Positions 10,901 through 22,752 are shown, numbered from the stretch's first letter. The stretch is 64,000 nucleotides of DNA from Acanthochlamys bracteata (GCA_019914995.1 CM034143.1:1490501-1554500), one strand, 5' to 3'. Notes: a model not told the origin generated them from the sequence alone. Program-made: numbers and translations.

Positions 10901-13900
10901 TATTTTGGTCGACCTAATTTGACTGAAAAAATTAAATGGATCTTCAGATTGACCCGAAATTGACCCATTTAATTCGTAGAAGTATTTGTGTAGTATACGT
11001 ATCTAAAAATTAGAAAATATTTACAATGATGATATTAAATTTTAATATGTATATATATGTGTATATATGTATATGTATATATATGTATATATAGATAAAT
11101 ATGTAATATTTGTAATACATATGTAATATACATGTATATACATATATATACATATATATATGTATATATATGTATATACATGTATATTACATATGTATTA
11201 CAAATATTACATATTTATCTATATATACATATATATCTATAGCTTATCATATTTTAATTAATTTTTTATTTTATAGATTTTATCGAAATTAATATAATTT
11301 TTAGATATATAATAATTAATAATTTTCACCTATTATTGCTAGAAAATTATTTTTATAATTTTCGTATAATAACTTTAACTATCAAATTGGTCAATTCAAT
11401 TTGATCTGATTATTAAATAAGTTCGGTTAGTGTTACAATTTTGATTTATATAAATATGAGTCGGGTTATGGTTAAAAATTTTTGACCTGATTATTATATA
11501 AATCAATCCGATTTTGACTTGTTAATTTATATTGCCACTCGTAACCCTTTCTAATAAGAGGTCTAGTCAATGATTCGCGTTTGTGAATTGGTGCTTCTGA
11601 AGATCTTCGCTTTATATAGTGAAATCAATTTCAATTGGTTTTATTTCGACTTTCCTCGACTTTTACATTTTTTATTTTATCTTTAAGTGAAACTTACTCA
11701 TCCATCACAGCATATGCTCTCTTTAACACAATTTTTTACATCTTGAAATCCTATTGCTAAGCGCTATACTTATTTATAGGCTTATAGTTATGTTATTTTC
11801 CTTCACTTTTAGTGGTATCCTCTAATCTTATTGAATACTAGAAGCGCCTCTCCACTTTTGTCATCTCATTTGTATTCTTGTGTGTGACATCCTTATCTAA
11901 TTCTTCTTCTTTGCACAATAGATTTAAGTATTTAGAATGCTCATTTTTTCTAAGGTCTTGAAAGTCTTATTATCACAATCCGATAACTTCTATCTTACTG
12001 AACTTTCATTTCATGTACTCTGTTTTGGATCTTTTTAATATAAAATCCTTGGTTTTAAAGCTACTCTCCATTGCTAGAATTCATTGTTCACACTAGATTT
12101 AGTTTCATTCACAAACACAATATCATTGGCGAAAAGCATGTACCATAGTATCCCCTCACGTACATGTTGTGTCAGCTCATTTATTAGAGCAAACAAATAA
12201 GGATTCAAAGGAAACCTCTGATGTAAGCCAATTGTGATAGGAACTTGTCATTCATGTGTAATTATAGCGCTCATGTTTGTACTCTCTCGTATAGCTTGAT
12301 TGTATTGATGTATGTAATGAGGATGCTTTTATTTCTAATACTATTTGGAGTATATATTTAGGGACTTTCACAAACCTTCTCAAAATTTATAAAAATTATG
12401 TAAATCCTTTTTCTTTGCTTGATCTCTCTCCATTAGGTTTCTCAGCAAATGAATCAATTATGTGATAAAGCTCCCTAATATGAAACCAAATTGATTTTCA
12501 AAGATAGCTTTTTTATGCTCTAATGTGCTTGATCACTCTCTTCCACAGCTTCGTTATATGTACTATCAACTTAATCGCTTGTTGATTAAAACCTTTCTTA
12601 ATATCACTATTGTTTCTAAGATATGAACTAAAGTACTATCTTTATGCATTAGGCATTCTTTTGAAGTTCAAAATCATATCAAATAATCTGCTAAGTTAAG
12701 TAGTCATTTCGTTATCCATACATATCCATATTTCAATAGGAATGTCATTTGAACTAATTGTCTTGGCACTTTTTACCTTATTTATAGCATTCACTAATTC
12801 GTTTATACAGACGCACTAACAATAGATGAGATTTTCTTACCTCATGTTGCTACTAACTACTTCTACACAAATATTTGGATCCTTTCCCTATAAAGAGCTT
12901 ATAGAAGTAGTCTCTTCATTTTCTTTTCTTTTTTGTTTAAAGAACGACGTTGGAGATAAGTATTTCATTGTACTTACCCTTTATGCATCTTATTTAATAT
13001 AGATATTTTGTTTGTCTTTCGTTGTTTGTCTAGTATGTATGTTATTTTCTTCCTTCTACGATCTAATGATAGGTAAAGACTCTTAGATTAAGGATTTTGT
13101 GTCTCTTACCTTTCTCTAGAATCTCTTTCTTTGCTAATTTGAATTTCTTCTAGTTTTTTTCACTTCTGAGTCTATGTAGCTTCTTAAAAGTAGCAGTTTT
13201 ATCTTTACCTTATTTTGCGCTTTTTAATTTACCACCATTCTTTATTGCGCAACAAACCATAACTTTTTAACTCTCCAATCATATTCTTCGTGATTCCTCG
13301 TACAAAGTACTCATGGTGTTCTACATACGATGAGATTCTCCATATTCTTTCTAATTGGCCTTTTTAACCTTTGTCTTGGAAAAGCTGCTCTATATTATCC
13401 TTTAAGTTTCACATTTGGTTCTAATGTATTATTTTATTGCATCTCTTCTCTTCAATTTCTCTATTTGTACGTTTAAAACAATTAAGCTCTATTAGGTGGT
13501 TAAGATTTTTTCCAGGGATAACTTTATAACTTTTTCAAAACCTTTTATCATGTTTTTCTCACTAAGAAGAAATTAATTTGAGCGTTTAAAGTTCCATCTT
13601 TGATATGGCAAAATATGTTTCTTATGCTTTTGAAAGAAAGTGCTAGAAACTATCATGTCATAAGACAAGAGGACTCGAAAGATGATTTTCCCTCATCATT
13701 TATTTTTTGGAAGGCAAAACTATTGTAAATATGTCAAACTCTTTTGCATCTTCCTAAATGTGCCGGTTCAAGTCCTTGCTGATATCATATCTTATTCTTT
13801 TTTAGTTGTACTGAATGAGCTTCTCTACTTCCTCTTAGAATATCGTATTGAGTTGAGTATCCAATTTAACCTAAGGCGTGTCAACCCTGATAGTGTTGTA

Positions 13901-16471
13901 GCTTTTCCACTCATCATCTTTCTTATACCAATGATCCTATGTTTCTTCCTTTTGACAAAACTTTTCTCTATTTTTTGATGTACCAAAGTTTGTATTCTGT
14001 ATTACTGATAACTTTTGCATTTTCTCGACCTACTTTGTCTTTCAAAGATATGCACTATCAATATGTCTCCTCTCGTTGTGCCAATTATCTTTCGATTATC
14101 TTTCAGTATTTTTCCCAAATCGAAACCTTTTATATTGGACTTCTTTAGTTGCCCTGTCTATTATGATGCGAGAATTTCTACCCAATTAGCACCACACCTA
14201 AATGCCACAAGAGGACCCCTCTTAAACCTCTTATCGTCTTTAGTGCAATACAGTGTGTTGTTTACGAGGGATGCCCTAACATGAGCACAATCAAGCAAAG
14301 TATCCATATCATGATGATTTGAGCTGAGTTTTTGTAGGTGTTGTTAACCTTATCCCTATCCTTCTTCTTTATTTGGGCTTGAGACTGGTATTGTGGTACT
14401 AATGTTATAAAAGTGTAGTTAATTGAACTTCTTATATAAGTGGAAGCATTACGGAAGGCCCTTTTAGCTTGTAGTTTCAAAGGATATTGCACTCTCCTTT
14501 TACAATATAACATTCATAGCAACTTTATCTTAAGAATTATAAACTTGTTTTATACAACTACTGATGAGGAAAATTTATTTTTCCGAACCTCTAAAGAGGT
14601 CAGGTGCATAAGCCAGACTTTAATATGCTTTGGAGAAGTAGTTTGTACATAAGAGTACAATGACTTAGTTTGTACATTTTATGCCTTTAGAAAAAGCAAG
14701 ATATGTTTAACACCTTACCTATGAGGTGCGTATTTTTGTTGTTTTAGTAATTGATGAACTTACTCGACATATTTAGGATGAAGTACTTTAATGTATGTTA
14801 TTCTCAAATGACATAATTTTAGTTGACGAGACAGAAAAAATATTAAATTATAAATTAAAATGTTGGGAGTAATTTAGAATCTTAGGGTATTTAATTAAGT
14901 AGGAATAAGATAAAATACATAAATTGTCATTTTAATAAATAAAAATGATGATAACACTGTTGTTGCCATAAAAAATTTTCCACTAGCGCAAAGTGATAGT
15001 TATAAATTTTTAGCTTTAATTATTCATAAGGAAAAAAAATTGCATAAGATGTTATATATAGAATTAAAACATGATGGATGAAATACCGAGGTGATACTAG
15101 AATTTTAAAAAGAATATTTTAAGACTAAACTATCAGTTTTATAGAATAGTCATTTGGTCTGCTATATTATACGGTTGTGATGTTGGGCTATCAAACGTTA
15201 GGATGTATAAAATAAATATAGTGAACATAAGGATACTAAAAATGAATATGTGGGTATACTAGAATGCACAAAATATCAAATAAAAATATACGCCAATAAG
15301 TAGATGTCGCGCCGACCAAGGACAAAAAGGAACGTAGATTTAGGTGGTTCGGACATGTATTGCGCAGATTTAAAGATGCTGCAATACATAAGAGTGATGC
15401 GATTCTATTAAAGCATTTAGGAAAAAATAGGATAACCAAAATAATTTGTCTTAGGGTGGTGGCGAAGGATTTAGAAGAATTATATCTTTCGCTAAATTTG
15501 ATTTATAAACGAACAAAATGAAAAAAAGAGATTCATGTAGATAGAGGATTAAGGCTTAGTATGTTGTTGTTATTGTTATTGTTATTGTTATTGTATTCAT
15601 AACAGTAACACTAATGTAAACAGGCTTTTGATCTTGGGAAACATCCAAGCATTACTGGTTTCAATGCTGAGGACTTATGGCAGGCACTTGCAAGAGCAAA
15701 ATACATGGAGTGGGAAGATTTATCTAGTAAACGAACTTGCAAGCTAGAAACTTTAAAGTAGGCCTTTATCTACTAAGTTGTACAATATAGAAATTTGAAT
15801 CTGTCAGCCTTCTCATCGTAAAACGGTGTTACTCTTCCATGCAATTTCTGTAGGGAAGCATGTGAAAAAGCTCTAACGGAGTACTATTTTCTTCACGACA
15901 TTGAGCCTTACCATCATACTTCCACCGAGTGTGATGAGCAATTGCATTGTTTAAAAGAGGTGATCAACCAAGCCACACAGGCTGATATGCCAACAGAAGT
16001 GAGCCATCTTTCAGCTGTGATTCGAAATTTGGCTTTTTCTTGCCTAATTCTAACGGTTTAATCTTCGGGTTTTAGGTCCCTGACTACCTGTGCTGTAAGA
16101 TAACACTTGATATCTTCCATGATCCTGTGATTGCTCCTAGTGGTATTACATATGAGAGATCTGTGATTATTGATCATCTTCAAAAGGTGCAATTTCTTGT
16201 TCCATATTGTAGTGACATGTCTAGAATATTGCTTTAACAATGTGCTAATAATCAAGTAATGATAATACTAATAATTTCTTGTTCCGTATTTTGCTTTCAC
16301 ATGTTGTAACATCTTAAAAACTCTTTGTAACAGGTGGGGAACTTTGATCCTATTACACGGGAACCGCTTGTGGAACACCAACTTGTGCCTAATCTGGCCA
16401 TCAGACAAGCAGTTCAAGCTTTTTTGAGTACGCACGGTTGGGCCTACAAACTGATCCTGGATTCCACATAG
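4924..16471 (+). CDS. CHIP: CHIP-type E3 ubiquitin ligase (TPR plus U-box)
   Basis: Eight exons join in frame to 281 aa: 4924-5037, 5779-5846, 5951-6014, 9999-10070, 15624-15757, 15854-15998, 16076-16186, 16334-16471; all introns are GT-AG. It starts MSLAVPESVARQAEQLR. Residues about 10-120 form TPR helices (FKKDRILAAIDAYTEAITL, YRTNRALCFLKQKEWARVEE, AHYLLGLALLERRDY), which in the family bind the EEVD tails of Hsp70 and Hsp90. A charged helical middle follows (about 110-198), then a C-terminal U-box at about 200-272 (VPDYLCCKITLDIFHDPV, FDPITREPL, LVPNLAI), which recruits the E2. Arabidopsis CHIP is about the same length (278 aa). The known role is ubiquitination of chaperone-bound damaged proteins in cytosol and chloroplast quality control. 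Introns 3 and 4 are unusually long (about 4.0 and 5.5 kb) because they host another gene and transposons. Confidence 0.96.
6015..9998. other. CHIP intron 3, host of the nested gene
   Basis: A 3984-bp intron. Apart from the nested gene it contains AT-rich sequence. Two blocks rich in AAGCTTATT/AATAAGCTT-like motifs occur at about 6285-6450 and 8940-9107. The outer edges of these blocks (GAGCATGTTTGACT at the left and, inverted, GACATGCTTGGCTAAGC at the right) are imperfectly inverted relative to each other. This raises the possibility that the whole interval, gene included, was inserted as one unit; the TIR match is weak (about 12 of 20). Confidence 0.4.
7358..7717 (-). CDS. Small plant-specific protein nested in CHIP intron 3
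   Basis: A two-exon gene on the strand opposite to its host. Exon 1 (7551-7717) reads METQKSARPPLAANLAI, then a helical block NANFFEQLKNHIDEFF and SMDEHS, and ends at an AAAAG donor (GTCAGT). Exon 2 (7358-7478, acceptor TTAGAG) reads through KMFGMSKVVAERV and EVESTLPLQTTVSK to a TAG stop, for a total of 95 aa. I recall a family of small uncharacterised plant proteins with the same order: FFE..K.H.DEF..ASMDEH, then KMFGMSK, then LPLQTTVS. No function is known to me, and there is no signal peptide or membrane segment. The residues just after the splice junction (LFPCVVLL) do not fit that pattern, so the acceptor may be misplaced or the gene may be drifting. The start follows CTCCAG, so a 5' UTR intron is likely. 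Confidence 0.7.
10810..11541. mobile_element. Foldback MITE with central palindrome
   Basis: About 730 bp bounded by the inverted repeat GTGGCAATATA (left end AGGTGGCAATATA, right end TATATTGCCACTC). The terminal 150 bp at each end carry GACCC/GGGTC-type motifs and resemble the element at 63334 in RIO2 intron 7. The centre is a perfect AT-rich palindrome (see the separate entry). It has no coding capacity. It sits between the 3' tail and the RT part of the minus-strand LINE, so it inserted later than the LINE. Confidence 0.75.
11077..11236. repeat. Perfect 160-bp palindrome, AT-rich
   Basis: Base-by-base comparison shows two 80-bp arms that are exact reverse complements with no spacer, centred between 11156 and 11157. 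The first break in symmetry is just outside 11077/11236. The arms are not simple (TA)n: they contain unique blocks such as ATAGATAAATATGTAATATT and its complement. Such a sequence can extrude a cruciform or form a long hairpin RNA. The symmetry is seen directly; any function is inference. Confidence 0.95.
14850..15600 (+). mobile_element. LINE 3'-end fragment, plus strand
   Basis: The plus strand at about 15335-15430 reads RWFGHVLRRFKDAAIHKSD with frameshifts around it, matching the conserved RWFGHV.RR block near the C terminus of plant LINE ORF2. Upstream, YIIRL and CWAIKR-like pieces match the usual LYG.ECW segment. It ends with GGATTAAGGCTTAGT and a (GTTATT)n tail at about 15561-15595, the typical simple-repeat 3' end of this LINE group. 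It is 5'-truncated and multiply broken. It lies in the last 800 bp of CHIP intron 4, close to exon 5. Confidence 0.65.
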
Positions 16472-17130
16472 AAATATTTCCCGTGCATTTACATACGCAT
16501 CCTTTTTCTTTTTATCCATCCATTGTCATGCGGAACATAAAGTCAGCTCATGCTTGCGGACGTTATTGATGAATGCTTTGGAAGAGCTTTCTTGTAGATA
16601 AACGTTGTCCTTTTTTGTAAAGTTGGTTCTAGATTGATGCGTAGGTGATATTGAGGCTAACAATGACTGCTACTTGTATATAACTACGCAGTTGGTTGTA
16701 GGTCTGGTTCACCGTTCTGGTTAGATTGGACATTGCTGTATTTGAATGTTTCTGTTGCTTTGTCTTCAGGTAACAGCTGAGCCGTTTGCAGTGAGCTGGC
16801 TGAAAATTTCTTTTACACTACTTAAATTGAATTAGAATTCCATATTTTCAACGTTGATACCATCAGTTATTTAGTGACTGAATATTGCATAAAACATATA
16901 GCAGAGGATATTTATGAATAACGATTATCAGTGTTCTGATTTTGCAAAAACATTGAAATTTAGCTATGAACAACACGAAGTAATAAATTTAAATTAATGG
17001 ATATTTGAAATCTGTATTCCTGATCAAGGGAGGAGAAAATCTTGGGTTATTTTCTTTTATTGTTCGAAAGAATTTTCAAAATTTTTCAAATTTTTATATT
17101 TTTCAGAAACTAAAAAAAGTTTCAAATTAT
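16472..17130 (+). other. CHIP 3' UTR and short intergenic gap
   Basis: The first several hundred bases after the CHIP stop are probably its 3' UTR. No polyadenylation site can be fixed with confidence. Nothing else is recognisable before the hydrolase remnants begin. Confidence 0.4.
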
Positions 17131-17131
17131 T

Positions 17132-19215
17132 TGAAACTTCAGAGTTCAAGGATTTCATCCGGTAGCAATTATCATCTAAGAATTTCAGCAACGAATCTTG
17201 CTCGAGCTTCAGTAAAGGACAGCAGCAGCAACGACAAAAGTTTCGTGTTGAGGGAGTTTTAAAGAGCTGTAGAGGTTGGAAATGGAAAGGATTCAATATC
17301 AGTTTATCTTGTCAAGAAGGTAATGGCCCTCCAGTTCTGCTCGTTCGGTGCTTCAGTTCTCCATTTGCGCAGGTTAGAAATTTGGTGCTATTTCTTTTTC
17401 CTTTGCTTTTCCTTTTTTCCAAAAAACAATCATGTTCAATATTTAATTATTTGTGCTTCTGAAAATTCTCATTTTTAGCGCCTAAGAAAGAATAATTTTC
17501 TTTACGCATGACAAGGAAAAAGAGATATATATATAATTTTGTTTTTGTTTTTCGTTGTGTGTGTGTATCTGCAATCTCAAGTATCTGTTGTTAGATTGAA
17601 TCAAAACCATTAATGTAGTCCTGTATGCTAAAGAATTCCAAATTAACTATATGATACCTCTTGCTCGAAACGCTGAATAATTACAACAAGATTCAAAAAT
17701 CTTCATGGCTAAATTCAAAAAGCAGCAACAATATCATTTTGAAAGGGTTGAGAACATCTGTGTGAAATTTGTCAGTTGTTATTTACACATAGAGCAATTT
17801 GAGATTCTTCTTCTTCTTCTTTTTTAAGGCAATTGACAGTGCAATTGACAAGATTTGTGTTTCTCTTTGTACTGTGCTTATTCTCAAACTCAATATTTTC
17901 TTATAGGTAAATATTTCCTTAATTGTGCTCTCTAATGTATCTCAGCACTTATTCTTTTGGTTGTAATACCTCTATACCTGTCCCTATTTGTCCTGTTCAG
18001 AAGCTGTTCTACTATCTCTTTATACATGGACTCTGGTCAGACCTGAAAATGCTTTCAGATGTTGTGTTTCTTATTGTGGCTAGGTTAATTCATACATTTC
18101 AGAGATTCTTTTTTGCCAGGAATATTGGAGTATAATCAGAAAGCTGCAGTTTTTGTGCTATTGATCTTATTGGATTTGGTGCTTCAGATAAACCTGAAGG
18201 CTTTGCTTATACAATGGAAGTATGGGCTGAGGTAATAATTTTTAACATTCCTTGTTTCACTGGAATATGAATTTTGTGCAGGCAAGGAAAGACCCCTTCT
18301 TTTTTGTTGCGTTTTCTATTTGATATTGGATTTTCCTCATGAGGTTTTTGAAAAACCCTAACACTACTGATTGGAAATTCAATTGGAAGTCTTGCTTGTG
18401 TTATTGCTGCTGCAGTTAGTTGCAACCTCTTTAATTGATGGCAACTTCTAACTATTCCTGTTAGTGCATTAGTTAATGTTTTGAACATTGCATTCTTCTT
18501 TACATTCATATAGTAAACTAATTTTATGTTGCACTATGTCTTTAAGTCCAACTTGCTATTGCAGTTTGTGTATTTTGAAATTGATATTAATGGCATAGGA
18601 AATCATGGAGAACAATGCATTGCTATTGTAGCCCCATAACTTTGTTTCGAAGTATATTGTCATGGATAAGCAGTACATCTTGTTGTTGTTCTAACATTGA
18701 GATAACAGACAAACACCAAAAATTCGTACATGCACACTCATAAACATTAATGAAGGTCTTGTAATGTGGTAAAGATTGATTTTCAAGTATTGGTATCATA
18801 AAGCACCAGAAACGCTTGTATTTGAACTTAGTAAGATCTCCTAAGACAAGCAGATGTTTCAAGTATCTTCTAACGAATCCCTGAGCTTGAAGTTCTATTT
18901 CCTGAAGGGGAAAGCAGATAATGCTTCATAAAGGAATTCTCAGTATTTTATGCAGAAACAAAAATTCCTTCTGAAATTACAGTGCCGGGTGCATGCTGAG
19001 GAATTTTGTGTACAACCGTGCATTCGGTCTGTGAGAATATGATATGATCCTTTCCTGACGACTTCTTTTTTATGCAGATTCTTCTGGAGATCTATCTGGT
19101 CAGGGCACTTGTGCTACTAAATGTGCTGGTTGGAATGAACAGCAAGGCAATTGTGGATTACTTGCCGAAGCAAAGGAGAAATGCATCTTCAATTTAGAAC
19201 GTGTTAAAGACAGGT
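17132..19215 (+). pseudogene. Alpha/beta-hydrolase pseudogene (chloroplast-type)
   Basis: Exon remnants lie in the correct order. About 17140-17345 gives SRISSGSNYHLRIS, then after a frame change SCRGWKWKGFNIS and EGNGPPVLLVR. 18154-18231 gives CAIDLIGFGASDKPEGFAY and TMEVWAE with a GT donor. 18363-18419 gives LLIGNSIGSLACVIAA, the nucleophile elbow G-N-S-I-G. About 19098-19205 gives LVRALVLLNVLVGMNSKAIV, then KQRRNASSI and, in another frame, LERVKD. This order fits the plant alpha/beta-hydrolase family of chloroplast type (as in Arabidopsis AT5G38520). Frameshifts, an in-frame TAG after ASSI, missing segments and loss of the His end show that it is broken. Introns are retained, so it is not a retrocopy. 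The left border of the tandem duplication falls inside it, at about 19161. Confidence 0.8.
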
Positions 19216-19619
19216 AATCCTTTGTGGATGTTCTTTCTCAAGGGGCCTGCAGATGGCGAAGGAGCTCTCTTGGTGCCTTTGTTTCCATTATCCATTAAAG
19301 ACAGGTACTGCTTGGGCATGTCAGCTTCCTAATGTCAAACTCCATCAGCTAGAGCGCGTCGGCCATTGTCGTCATGAAAATGAAACCGGAATTGGTCTGT
19401 GAGAAACTATTTCCATGGTTGGATAGTCTGCTTCAGTTCTTTGAATTAGAGCTACTGATAAAGCAATGCAGACTATGCTTTGCGCCAGTCTTGTGCTACT
19501 AACTAGATGATGATCGTGTTTATGAGCAACAAGTTGATGAGCTTGAACAGGTCATGCCTATACTTCAAAGAAAAAAAACAATCAAGGCATGGAGATCAAT
19601 GCAGAATGAATGGGCACGT

Positions 19620-20095
19620 TTGGCACTTCATTTCATTTTATTTCACCTTTTCATTTTCTAATAGACATATATCTATCTAGAAATATTTTTTAAGAATTTG
19701 AAAAATACATATGAATTATGCGTTATAAAATCTTTAATTGTATAATTATTAACTTTTTATGTAAAAAAATTATCAAGCTCATTTTTAAAAGTCCCAAAAT
19801 AACTTCTTTAAGCACTCCAAACTATCCGTGAAGATTTAGGATGCATTTGGTATTATTTTTCATAAAAATACTTTTTCAACTTTTTATTTTATAATTTTCA
19901 AATTACTTTTTATAATATTTTATAAAATTTATTTAAAATTTTAAAAAATATAAAAAAATTTTACGTCATAAAATTTTATTATTATTTATTTATTATTTTT
20001 TAATTAAAAAAACTTATCTTTAAAATAGAATAAAAATATTTTTTATTTAAAAAAAATAATTTTGATAAGTACTTTCAAATATGTCCGACTCTACT
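19620..20095. other. AT-rich MITE-like sequence in tandem unit A
   Basis: AT-rich sequence with runs such as TTTTATAATTTTCAAATTAC and starts of the type GGATGCATTTGGTATTATTT. Similar decayed AT-rich blocks occur at 22211-22452, 31760-31990 and 35330-35520. Ends cannot be fixed. It is repeated in unit B at about 24950-25420. Confidence 0.4.
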
Positions 20096-22467
20096 ACTAA
20101 GTGAGATTTTGAGCAAATGGCTATAGCCCATTTTACAAAGCATTTTTTCTCATCTGACTCAAGGATATATTTGGAGGAGGATATTCATGTCATTAACTAG
20201 CTTTTACTTGTTATGAAGTTTTTGCATATGCATAATTTAAGCATGCATTATCCGCAAGAGCGAATCCAGCATTAAAGAGTTTGTCTTTTGGAAAATTTTT
20301 TGCTCAAATACCATTCCCAGCTTATGTTAAAGCTAATTTTTTTTGTTCTCTAGACACCTCTAAGTAATATGCTACTTATTTAAAAACTAAAACTAAGCCT
20401 AAATCTTTATAAGTCGAAATAAGCTACTTATTCTAATAAGCTTTTAATTTCAGCTCACTCACCAGGCGTGGCTTATGTTGCAGTCTGGTGCCTATGTAGC
20501 AAATTGAATGTACAGCAGCTTATACGTTATCTTTCGTTTATTTCTTGTAATATTTTTTGCGCACATTTTGCAATGTAATGGATACATCATTCATGCAGTA
20601 ATGCAAAATAGAACCTATTCACGAAAGTGAGTTTCTGAAAAATAAATTTATATTGAACTACTAAAAAGTAAATTTTACTATAAGAGTAAAATTTAAAAAG
20701 TAAATATAGAAAATCATTCGGAAGTTTCTAAACCTAGGTCTTCTTCCATTATACTTATACATTAGCATGACGTATACGTACTTGCATTATTTAGGTTTAG
20801 CAATCAATCTAGGGCATCCCGACTTTTGTTTTTCTGCATAAGTAGATCTACAGAATATTAATGATTATTTGGTAGTATTCTAAAGGTATGAATAAATTAT
20901 TCGTCATAAAATTTATATATATAATAATTTTATATTGTTGAAGTTAACAAAAGATAAATTTATTTTTTCGAAAAGTCTATATAAAATTTTTTTAACAAAA
21001 TCACCTTACTTTCAGCAACCCCAAACGATCCTATATAAGACAATGCATGCCTGCCTTATGTAGCAAAAAACAACAAGAAACAATCACTGCGATTTAAAAA
21101 AAAGCCAGCTCTTCACAAACTACATGCATCCACAGAGCCTGCTAGCTAGCTTGACTTCATCAGATACCAAAAAAACAAGGAGACAGAATAACAGCAAGGA
21201 ATAAATCAAGATAAGGTTTGATCAATTATTGCTGCTATGCATTTGCATATATATATATATATAGAATGCAGACTTGGAGTACTAGCTAAGATCTTAGTAG
21301 TTAGTTTTAAAGAATGAAGACAAGTTTAATTGTTGCTTATTGTTCACTCACATGCATGTATGAAATGTTTTCGTATGAACATATATAGAACTATATTAAA
21401 TTTGATTGGATCATCTTGTTTGGCATTGCTTGTGGCAAACTCTGCAAGGTCTTCTACCAATCTTGGCTTCATTAATTTATTTCATGTCCATATATGCATG
21501 TTTGCTAGCTAGCTAGCTGAATAATTTAGTACTATTTTTTGTTTGTATATATGATAACAAACTAACATATCTATATACATACATGTGTACGCACATATGT
21601 ACGAATTCAGAAAATTACAAGAAATCAAAGAATGTCGAAGAAGTTACCGTTATATGTTTTTTATGATGTTACATATGATATTTTGTTAAAAACTTTTATA
21701 ATTTTATGTCGAATAAATATAACAAATACTTAATTTTTTGATCAAAATAGGTTCATGTGGATATAGATTTTCATGCTTTGAGTTCAAATTAATGAGCATA
21801 TCATATAGTTCTCTTTTGAAGTATACATGTATATGGAGATCATTATTATATATGTAGCTAATTAATAAATATCATACACAAATAAAACATAGATAATGCT
21901 GTAAAAAAATTTTATGAACTTATGAAAACGATGAATTTCAGCGATTTGCTATATAGTTTATTCTGACTCTCAAAAACTTAAATAATTATTTGTTCTTGAA
22001 CTCTATTTTCAATCAGTATCCGATTTAACGAGCCCTCAATGCATAAACACTTCTATTTCATGCAACTCTGAAACAACACAAAACACAAATACAATATATA
22101 TACATATATCAACATGACAAAATTTGCCCTTTTTTTAGACCTTGAATAAACACAAAGAATTAATGCGTATACAAATGTTGTACATTTCCTTTACGTCAAA
22201 TTAATTAAGATGGTGTTTAGAAGTGCTTTTCAACTCATTTTTATTGAAATTTTTTATTTTATTTTTTTCAATAAACTTTTTATAATATTCTATAGAATTT
22301 TTTAAAAATTAGAAAACATAAAAAATTTACACCATAAAATTTTATTATTATTTATTATATTATTTTTTTGGATTAAAAAAAAGCTATTTTCAAAAATTCT
22401 CAAAATATCTTTGGTTCAAGAAAAGCTTTTTTCAATAATCATTTTCAAGCATCCCATAACTTATACA
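20096..22467. other. Non-coding part of tandem unit A
   Basis: AT-rich intergenic sequence with short (TA)n tracts and TAGCTAGCTAGCTGA-type runs. A 60-codon open frame at 21330-21512 is kept unchanged in unit B (26659-26841), but it has no recognisable domain and such conservation is expected from the young duplication. At 20330-20470 there is an AATAAGC-rich block like those in CHIP intron 3. Confidence 0.45.
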
Positions 22468-22752
22468 CACTATTACAAAAATAATCTTCATCGACTAATA
22501 TATCAGTCGGTACTTACAGACTGAAAAGAAAGTCGATAGGTATCGACTTGTATCTTGTAGTCGGTAGTTTACCGCTAACGCCTTTCAATGATAAGGTATT
22601 GTTCAATGCCGACTGTATTTTTTATTTAGTCGATAATTAATTTATAGACCGGTGCTTGTCGACGGAATATCGACTATTATTATTTCAGTTGATAATTTTT
22701 TACTCTTGTCGGCTACTTTACTCAGTCGGTGAAGACCTTATTTTTAATACTG
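22468..22752. mobile_element. Miniature CACTA-type element (copy A)
   Basis: About 285 bp starting CACTATTACAAAAATAATC and ending TTATTTTTAATACTG, an imperfect inverted repeat of roughly 28 bp. It is flanked on both sides by ACA, which fits the 3-bp target duplication of CACTA transposons. Inside are many copies of AGTCGGT/ACCGACT and TCGAC-type motifs, as in the subterminal transposase-binding repeats of CACTA elements. It has no coding capacity. Confidence 0.75.

Larger units (their letters stand above)
10650..14310 (-). mobile_element. Decayed LINE retrotransposon, minus strand
   Basis: On the minus strand 12230-12080 translates to a degraded LINE reverse transcriptase: FPITIGLHQ, NPYLFALINELTQHV, then WYMLFANDIVFVNETK. 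In plant LINEs the last block is normally ...FADDIVL..., so one catalytic Asp is replaced by Asn. The minus-strand 3' end at about 10690-10650 (GAGCCGACTTCACCTAATGG) matches the stereotyped ADPT..W 3' terminus of this LINE group. Sequence up to about 14310 may be the decayed upstream part, with no long open frame. The 3' portion is interrupted by the foldback element at 10810-11541. It lies inside CHIP intron 4, antisense to the host. It is surely non-functional; the right boundary is uncertain. Confidence 0.6.

Noticed and set aside
13762-13778. CGGTTCAAGTCC, resembling a tRNA B-box
   Set aside because: No acceptor or anticodon stem and no A-box can be drawn around it; chance match in LINE-derived sequence.
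21330-21512. 60-codon open frame kept identical in both tandem units
   Set aside because: Identity is explained by the young duplication; no domain, no codon-usage signal, no homologue known to me.
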